A program made the position numbers and the translations under genes. The notes beneath the pieces were generated by a model that had not been told where the DNA came from, did no database searches, and worked only from the letters and a program-made list of their open reading frames with translations. From Phytophthora hibernalis (Eukaryota; Oomycota; Peronosporomycetes; Peronosporales; Peronosporaceae): 64,000 nt of DNA. This document shows, piece by piece, positions 56,994 through 64,000 of this stretch. Within the stretch, counting starts at the first letter, position 1, and each line of letters starts with the position of its first letter. The stretch spans positions 1 to 64,000 of the forward strand of contig JAAKBF010000193.1 of the NCBI GenBank assembly GCA_012656075.1. Direction: 5' to 3'.

Positions 56994-57740
56994 TGGGCCA
57001 CTTTACTACTCAGTATGATCACAGATTCGCCGGCTTTGTATGTCGTTGTCCGTATTTGCAGTACAGCATTCCTTCCACTGCAGATAAGTCGTCTGAAAAC
57101 TGAATGCCAAGATCTTGGTAATGATTTGCAGCAGATTTTCCCGTAGTCTATTTGGAGGCTGGCATACTTTACTCAAGTGATCTAAACTATTCTATTTTAG
57201 AGTGTTATCCCACGCTTTTTCAAATTTGAGCAACTTGGCAACAATGCAGAATCATTGGCTGAAAAGTTCGCAATAAGATACAAATTGAATGCTATTGGTC
57301 GATCCAACCGGATTTAGCAAAAATTTAGAAATCAAGCGAAGACAAGTCTTGTCGATTCGACGAGCCGGTGGGTCTGCACAACCCAGGACACCGTAACCTC
57401 CTAGCTGGGCGTAATCTGCGCCTGGTGACCTGTAAACGCGCTCGCGCGCTGCCGTCCATCCTTTGGAGGAGGGCACAGGGTATTGCACGGAGACTGCCCC
57501 GCTCAGGCGAGTCTCTGGAGAGTTTGGAGCTTGGTACTTGTTGGGAACAACACTCAACTGAACCCCGGCTGGGGTGAACCGCAAAGGGAACCGACAGGAA
57601 CCCTGCGCAAGCCCAACATTGCCGACCTGACTCGGCGAATTGTTGTGCTGTTGCGTGGAAGCCGAACTAACGACGTTTTCTGTGAATCACAACACCACAC
57701 TGGCGCCTGTCAAACGATTCTGAATTGGGACGTCGGATTT

Positions 57741-57995
57741 TCAGTAGAAGAGCGCTACGTCGACCTCGATGCCCTTGAACTGGAGCGAAAACGAAGGAGG
57801 AAATGCCGTGATATCTCTGCCAAAAGTGCGCTTGAGGGAATTTAACCGTTGTGCTAGCTCCTGTGGGCTGCGTTTCCACCGATACATCTTTTGAGCCACA
57901 TGACGCCAAACAATCTGGACCCCTTGGTCTGCATACGGGCGTGCTAGCTGCACTAGCAGCTGGTCTTCATCCTCCAGGATTGTAGTGCGAGGCAT
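57741..57995 (-). CDS. SANT-like small protein, right copy 25
   Basis: Main form. B spacer, CGG. Confidence 0.42.
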   Translation of the reverse strand: MPRTTILEDEDQLLVQLARPYADQGVQIVWRHVAQKMYRWKRSPQELAQRLNSLKRTFGRDITAFPPSFSLQFKGIEVDVALFY

Positions 57996-58739
57996 TGGGC
58001 CACTTTACTACTCAGTATGATCACAGATTCGCCGGCTTTGTATGTCGTTGTCCGTATTTGCAGTACAGCATTCCTTCCACTGCAGATAAGTCGTCTGAAA
58101 ACTGAATGCCAAGATCTTGGTAATGATTTGCAGCAGATTTTCCCGTAGTCTATTTGGAGGCTGGCATACTTTACTCAAGTGATCTAAACTATTCTATTTT
58201 AGAGTGTTATCCCACGATTTTTCAAATTTGAGCAACTTGGCAACAATGCAGAATCATTGGCTGAAAATTCGCAATAAGACAAATTGAATGCTATTGGTCG
58301 ATCCAACCGGATTTAGCAAAAATTTAGAAATCAAGCGAAGACAAGTCTTGTCGATTCGACGAGCCGGTGGGTCTGCACAACCCAGGACACCGTAACCTCC
58401 TAGCTGGGCGTAATCTGCGCCTGGTGACCTGTAAACGCGCTCGCGCGCTGCCGTCCATCCTTTGGAGGAGGGCACAGGGTATTGCACGGAGACTGCCCCG
58501 CTCAGGCGAGTCTCTGGAGAGTTTGGAGCTTGGTACTTGTTGGGAACAACACTCAACTGAACCCCGGCTGGGGTGAACCGCAAAGGGAACCGACAGGAAC
58601 CCTGCGCAAGCCCAACATTGCCGACCTGACTGGGCGAATTGTTGTGCTGTTGCGTGGAAGCCGAACTAACGACGTTTTCTGTGAATCACAACACCACACT
58701 GGCGCCTGTCAAACGATTCTGAATTGGGACGTCGGATTT

Positions 58740-58994
58740 TCAGTAGAAGAGCGCTACGTCGACCTCGATGCCCTTGAACTGGAGCGAAAACGAAGGAGGA
58801 AATGCCGTGATATCTCTGCCAAAAGTGCGCTTGAGGGAATTTAACCGTTGTGCTAGCTCCTGTGGGCTGCGTTTCCACCGATACATCTTTTGAGCCACAT
58901 GACGCCAAACAATCTGGACCCCTTGGTCTGCATACGGGCGTGCTAGCTGCACTAGCAGCTGGTCTTCATCCTCCAGGATTGTAGTGCGAGGCAT
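58740..58994 (-). CDS. SANT-like small protein, right copy 26
   Basis: Main form. Spacer closest to A but still with AATAAGAC, GGG. Confidence 0.42.
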   Translation of the reverse strand: MPRTTILEDEDQLLVQLARPYADQGVQIVWRHVAQKMYRWKRSPQELAQRLNSLKRTFGRDITAFPPSFSLQFKGIEVDVALFY

Positions 58995-59739
58995 TGGGCC
59001 ACTTTACTACTCAGTATGATCACAGATTCGCCGGCTTTGTATGTCGTTGTCCGTATTTGCAGTACAGCATTCCTTCCACTGCAGATAAGTCGTCTGAAAA
59101 CTGAATGCCAAGATCTTGGTAATGATTTGCAGCAGATTTTCCCGTAGTCTATTTGGAGGCTGGCATACTTTACTCAAGTGATCTAAACTATTCTATTTTA
59201 GAGTGTTATCCCACGATTTTTCAAATTTGAGCAACTTGGCAACAATGCAGAATCATTGGCTGACAAATTCGCAAGAAGACAAATTGAATGCTATTGGCCG
59301 ATCCAACCGGATTTAGCAAAAATTTAGAAATCAAGCGAAGACAAGTCTTGTCGATTCGACGAGCCGGTGGGTCTGCACAACCCAGGACACCGTAACCTCC
59401 TAGCTGGGCGTAATCTGCGCCTGGTGACCTGTAAACGCGCTCGCGCGCTGCCGTCCATCCTTTGGAGGAGGGCACAGGGTATTGCACGGAGACTGCCCCG
59501 CTCAGGCGAGTCTCTGGAGAGTTTGGAGCTTGGTACTTGTTGGGAACAACACTCAACTGAACCCCGGCTGGGGTGAACCGCAAAGGGAACCGACAGGAAC
59601 CCTGCGCAAGCCCAACATTGCCGACCTGACTCGGCGAATTGTTGTGCTGTTGCGTGGAAGCCGAACTAACGACGTTTTCTGTGAATCACAACACCACACT
59701 GGCGCCTGTCAAACGATTCTGAATTGGGACGTCGGATTT

Positions 59740-59994
59740 TCAGTAGAAGAGCGCTACGTCGACCTCGATGCCCTTGAACTGGAGCGAAAACGAAGGAGGA
59801 AATGCCGTGATATCTCTGCCAAAAGTGCGCTTGAGGGAATTTAACCGTTGTGCTAGCTCCTGTGGGCTGCGTTTCCACCGATACATCTTTTGAGCCACAT
59901 GACGCCAAACAATCTGGACCCCTTGGTCTGCATACGGGCGTGCTAGCTGCACTAGCAGCTGGTCTTCATCCTCCAGGATTGTAGTGCGAGGCAT
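59740..59994 (-). CDS. SANT-like small protein, right copy 27
   Basis: Main form. A spacer, CGG. Confidence 0.42.
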   Translation of the reverse strand: MPRTTILEDEDQLLVQLARPYADQGVQIVWRHVAQKMYRWKRSPQELAQRLNSLKRTFGRDITAFPPSFSLQFKGIEVDVALFY

Positions 59995-60738
59995 TGGGCC
60001 ACTTTACTACTCAGTATGATCACAGATTCGCCGGCTTTGTATGTCGTTGTCCGTATTTGCAGTACAGCATTCCTTCCACTGCAGATAAGTCGTCTGAAAA
60101 CTGAATGCCAAGATCTTGGTAATGATTTGCAGCAGATTTTCCCGTAGTCTATTTGGAGGCTGGCATACTTTACTCAAGTGATCTAAACTATTCTATTTTA
60201 GAGTGTTATCCCACGATTTTTCAAATTTGAGCAACTTGGCAACAATGCAGAATCATTGGCTGACAAATTCGCAAGAAGACAAATTGAATGCTATTGGCCG
60301 ATCCAACCGGATTTAGCAAAAATTTAGAAATCAAGCGAAGACAAGTCTTGTCGATTCGACGAGCCGGTGGGTCTGCACAACCCAGGACACCGTAACCTCC
60401 TAGCTGGGCGTAATCTGCGCCTGGTGACCTGTAAACGCGCTCGCGCGCTGCCGTCCATCCTTTGGAGGAGGGCACAGGGTATTGCACGGAGACTGCCCCG
60501 CTCAGGCGAGTCTCTGGAGAGTTTGGAGCTTGGTACTTGTTGGGAACAACACTCAACTGAACCCCGGCTGGGGTGAACCGCAAAGGAACCGACAGGAACC
60601 CTGCGCAAGCCCAACATTGCCGACCTGACTCGGCGAATTGTTGTGCTGTTGCGTGGAAGCCGAACTAACGACGTTTTCTGTGAATCACAACACCACACTG
60701 GCGCCTGTCAAACGATTCTGAATTGGGACGTCGGATTT

Positions 60739-60993
60739 TCAGTAGAAGAGCGCTACGTCGACCTCGATGCCCTTGAACTGGAGCGAAAACGAAGGAGGAA
60801 ATGCCGTGATATCTCTGCCAAAAGTGCGCTTGAGGGAATTTAACCGTTGTGCTAGCTCCTGTGGGCTGCGTTTCCACCGATACATCTTTTGAGCCACATG
60901 ACGCCAAACAATCTGGACCCCTTGGTCTGCATACGGGCGTGCTAGCTGCACTAGCAGCTGGTCTTCATCCTCCAGGATTGTAGTGCGAGGCAT
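60739..60993 (-). CDS. SANT-like small protein, right copy 28
   Basis: Main form. A spacer, CGG; a G is missing near 60585 in the LTR-like part. Confidence 0.42.
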   Translation of the reverse strand: MPRTTILEDEDQLLVQLARPYADQGVQIVWRHVAQKMYRWKRSPQELAQRLNSLKRTFGRDITAFPPSFSLQFKGIEVDVALFY

Positions 60994-61738
60994 TGGGCCA
61001 CTTTACTACTCAGTATGATCACAGATTCGCCGGCTTTGTATGTCGTTGTCCGTATTTGCAGTACAGCATTCCTTCCACTGCAGATAAGTCGTCTGAAAAC
61101 TGAATGCCAAGATCTTGGTAATGATTTGCAGCAGATTTTCCCGTAGTCTATTTGGAGGCTGGCATACTTTACTCAAGTGATCTAAACTATTCTATTTTAG
61201 AGTGTTATCCCACGATTTTTCAAATTTGAGCAACTTGGCAACAATGCAGAATCATTGGCTGACAAATTCGCAAGAAGACAAATTGAATGCTATTGGCCGA
61301 TCCAACCGGATTTAGCAAAAATTTAGAAATCAAGCGAAGACAAGTCTTGTCGATTCGACGAGCCGGTGGGTCTGCACAACCCAGGACACCGTAACCTCCT
61401 AGCTGGGCGTAATCTGCGCCTGGTGACCTGTAAACGCGCTCGCGCGCTGCCGTCCATCCTTTGGAGGAGGGCACAGGGTATTGCACGGAGACTGCCCCGC
61501 TCAGGCGAGTCTCTGGAGAGTTTGGAGCTTGGTACTTGTTGGGAACAACACTCAACTGAACCCCGGCTGGGGTGAACCGCAAAGGGAACCGACAGGAACC
61601 CTGCGCAAGCCCAACATTGCCGACCTGACTCGACGAATTGTTGTGCTGTTGCGTGGAAGCCGAACTAACGACGTTTTCTGTGAATCACAACACCACACTG
61701 GCGCCTGTCAAACGATTCTGAATTGGGACGTCGGATTT

Positions 61739-61993
61739 TCAGTAGAAGAGCGCTACGTCGACCTCGATGCCCTTGAACTGGAGCGAAAACGAAGGAGGAA
61801 ATGCCGTGATATCTCTGCCAAAAGTGCGCTTGAGGGAATTTAACCGTTGTGCTAGCTCCTGTGGGCTGCGTTTCCACCGATACATCTTTTGAGCCACATG
61901 ACGCCAAACAATCTGGACCCCTTGGTCTGCATACGGGCGTGCTAGCTGCACTAGCAGCTGGTCTTCATCCTCCAGGATTGTAGTGCGAGGCAT
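61739..61993 (-). CDS. SANT-like small protein, right copy 29
   Basis: Main form. A spacer, CGA. Confidence 0.42.
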   Translation of the reverse strand: MPRTTILEDEDQLLVQLARPYADQGVQIVWRHVAQKMYRWKRSPQELAQRLNSLKRTFGRDITAFPPSFSLQFKGIEVDVALFY

Positions 61994-62737
61994 TGGGCCA
62001 CTTTACTACTCAGTATGATCACAGATTCGCCGGCTTTGTATGTCGTTGTCCGTATTTGCAGTACAGCATTCCTTCCACTGCAGATAAGTCGTCTGAAAAC
62101 TGAATGCCAAGATCTTGGTAATGATTTGCAGCAGATTTTCCCGTAGTCGATTTGGAGGCTGGCATACTTTACTCAAGTGATCTAAACTATTCTATTTTAG
62201 AGTGTTATCCCACGATTTTTCAAATTTGAGCAACTTGGCAACAATGCAGAATCATTGGCTGACAAATTCGCAAGAAGACAAATTGAATGCTATTGGCCGA
62301 TCCAACCGGATTTAGCAAAAATTTAGAAATCAAGCGAAGACAAGTCTTGTCGATTCGACGAGCCGGTGGGTCTGCACAACCCAGGACACCGTAACCTCCT
62401 AGCTGGGCGTAATCTGCGCCTGGTGACCTGTAAACGCGCTCGCGCGCTGCCGTCCATCCTTTGGAGGAGGGCACAGGGTATTGCACGGAGACTGCCCCGC
62501 TCAGGCGAGTCTCTGGAGAGTTTGGAGCTTGGTACTTGTTGGGAACAACACTCAACTGAACCCCGGCTGGGGTGAACCGCAAAGGGAACCGACAGGAACC
62601 CTGCGCAAGCCCAACATTGCCGACCTGACTGACGAATTGTTGTGCTGTTGCGTGGAAGCCGAACTAACGACGTTTTCTGTGAATCACAACACCACACTGG
62701 CGCCTGTCAAACGATTCTGAATTGGGACGTCGGATTT

Positions 62738-62992
62738 TCAGTAGAAGAGCGCTACGTCGACCTCGATGCCCTTGAACTGGAGCGAAAACGAAGGAGGAAA
62801 TGCCGTGATATCTCTGCCAAAAGTGCGCTTGAGGGAATTTAACCGTTGTGCTAGCTCCTGTGGGCTGCGTTTCCACCGATACATCTTTTGAGCCACATGA
62901 CGCCAAACAATCTGGACCCCTTGGTCTGCATACGGGCGTGCTAGCTGCACTAGCAGCTGGTCTTCATCCTCCAGGATTGTAGTGCGAGGCAT
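62738..62992 (-). CDS. SANT-like small protein, right copy 30
   Basis: Main form. A spacer; the variable trinucleotide site has a one-base deletion (CTGACTGACGAATT near 62630). Confidence 0.42.
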   Translation of the reverse strand: MPRTTILEDEDQLLVQLARPYADQGVQIVWRHVAQKMYRWKRSPQELAQRLNSLKRTFGRDITAFPPSFSLQFKGIEVDVALFY

Positions 62993-63735
62993 TGGGCCAC
63001 TTTACTACTCAGTATGATCACAGATTCGCCGGCTTTGTATGTCGTTGTCCGTATTTGCAGTACAGCATTCCTTCCACTGCAGATAAGTCGTCTGAAAACT
63101 GAATGCCAAGATCTTGGTAATGATTTGCAGCAGATTTTCCCGTAGTCTATTTGGAGGCTGGCATACTTTACTCAAGTGATCTAAACTATTCTATTTTAGA
63201 GTGTTATCCCACGATTTTTCAAATTTGAGCAACTTGGCAACAATGCAGAATCATTGGCTGACAAATTCGCAAGAAGACAAATTGAATGCTATTGGCCGAT
63301 CCAACCGGATTTAGCAAAATTTAGAAATCAAGCGAAGACAAGTCTTGTCGATTCGACGAGCCGGTGGGTCTGCACAACCCAGGACACCGTAACCTCCTAG
63401 CTGGGCGTAATCTGCGCCTGGTGACCTGTAAACGCGCTCGCGCGCTGCCGTCCATCCTTTGGAGGAGGGCACAGGGTATTGCACGGAGACTGCCCCGCTC
63501 AGGCGAGTCTCTGGAGAGTTTGGAGCTTGGTACTTGTTGGGAACAACACTCAACTGAACCCCGGCTGGGGTGAACCGCAAAGGAACCGACAGGAACCCTG
63601 CGCAAGCCCAACATTGCCGACCTGACTCGACGAATTGTTGTGCTGTTGCGTGGAAGCCGAACTAACGACGTTTTCTGTGAATCACAACACCACACTGGCG
63701 CCTGTCAAACGATTCTGAATTGGGACGTCGGATTT

Positions 63736-63990
63736 TCAGTAGAAGAGCGCTACGTCGACCTCGATGCCCTTGAACTGGAGCGAAAACGAAGGAGGAAATG
63801 CCGTGATATCTCTGCCAAAAGTGCGCTTGAGGGAATTTAACCGTTGTGCTAGCTCCTGTGGGCTGCGTTTCCACCGATACATCTTTTGAGCCACATGACG
63901 CCAAACAATCTGGACCCCTTGGTCTGCATACGGGCGTGCTAGCTGCACTAGCAGCTGGTCTTCATCCTCCAGGATTGTAGTGCGAGGCAT
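63736..63990 (-). CDS. SANT-like small protein, right copy 31 (window edge)
   Basis: Main form. A spacer, CGA; single-base deletions near 63319 and 63583 lie outside the ORF. Confidence 0.42.
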   Translation of the reverse strand: MPRTTILEDEDQLLVQLARPYADQGVQIVWRHVAQKMYRWKRSPQELAQRLNSLKRTFGRDITAFPPSFSLQFKGIEVDVALFY

Positions 63991-64000
63991 TGGGCCACTT

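Larger units (their letters stand above)
32850..64000 (-). repeat. Right head-to-tail array of ~1.0 kb LTR/SANT monomers
   Basis: About 31 monomers in the orientation opposite to the left array, running off the window. ORF spacing is 998-1000 bp at both ends of the visible array (33-35 kb and 59-64 kb), 1010-1011 bp in the middle (36-54 kb) and 1001-1002 bp in a transition zone (55-58 kb). The length change lies in one spacer, upstream of the LTR-like segment. The array begins inside a monomer at 32850. Confidence 0.97.

Noticed and set aside
1..64000. rRNA (including 5S), snRNA, tRNA or CRISPR arrays inside the repeats
   Set aside because: I looked for 5S internal boxes, tRNA B boxes and spliceosomal RNA motifs in the monomer and saw none. 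The repeat unit of ~1 kb with no short constant repeat and spacer pattern excludes CRISPR.
1..64000. The arrays as a centromere
   Set aside because: Tandem satellites alone do not show this, and nothing in the sequence indicates kinetochore chromatin. It would need CENP-A mapping.

Overview
The window looks like oomycete nuclear DNA, most likely Phytophthora or a close relative. The pointers are two copies of a Crinkler (CRN) effector-type gene with LFLAK and HVLVVAP motifs, oomycete-style Gypsy retrotransposon gag/pol remnants, and a small SANT/Myb-like reading frame with the RL..LKRT.G...FP..F signature I associate with oomycete SANT proteins. No ordinary single-copy host gene, rRNA, tRNA or CRISPR array was found. 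The whole window is repeat and transposon DNA.

Layout. (1) 1-11477: head-to-tail array of a ~1.0 kb monomer, SANT ORFs on the + strand. (2) 11478-11831: Gypsy integrase-core fragment. (3) 12042-13520: complete Tc1/mariner-type element with TIRs and TA target duplication, transposase frameshifted. (4) 14398-16314: CRN pseudogene, minus strand. (5) 17123-27634: spacer with a rearranged Gypsy element (18090-24251; gag/pol partly inverted), a stray monomer piece (24252-24716) and a second deleted Gypsy element on the minus strand (24994-27634). (6) 27635-32327: inverted duplicate of 12442-17122, carrying a second CRN pseudogene (plus strand) and a truncated mariner copy. (7) 32850-64000: second monomer array, now with SANT ORFs on the minus strand. 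Both arrays run off the window.

The window is therefore a giant imperfect palindrome: array (+), 4.7 kb arm, 10.5 kb transposon spacer, inverted arm, array (-). I counted 43 complete copies of the 84-aa SANT-like frame (11 left, 1 stray, 31 right).

The main observation is the origin of the monomer. A 366-bp segment of it is colinear, with about 11 substitutions, with the 3' part of the LTR at 18293-18919. The match stops where that LTR meets its tRNA primer-binding site, and the monomer carries its own TGGCGCC at the same place. The satellite looks like a retrotransposon LTR end fused to a SANT-like ORF and then amplified. Monomer length variants form a stepwise series along the right array, and a variable trinucleotide creates or removes an 8-nt motif (CTCRNCGA) that is strikingly frequent in the same Gypsy element. 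The inverted arrays and CRN arms could produce long double-stranded RNA if read through; that is inference.
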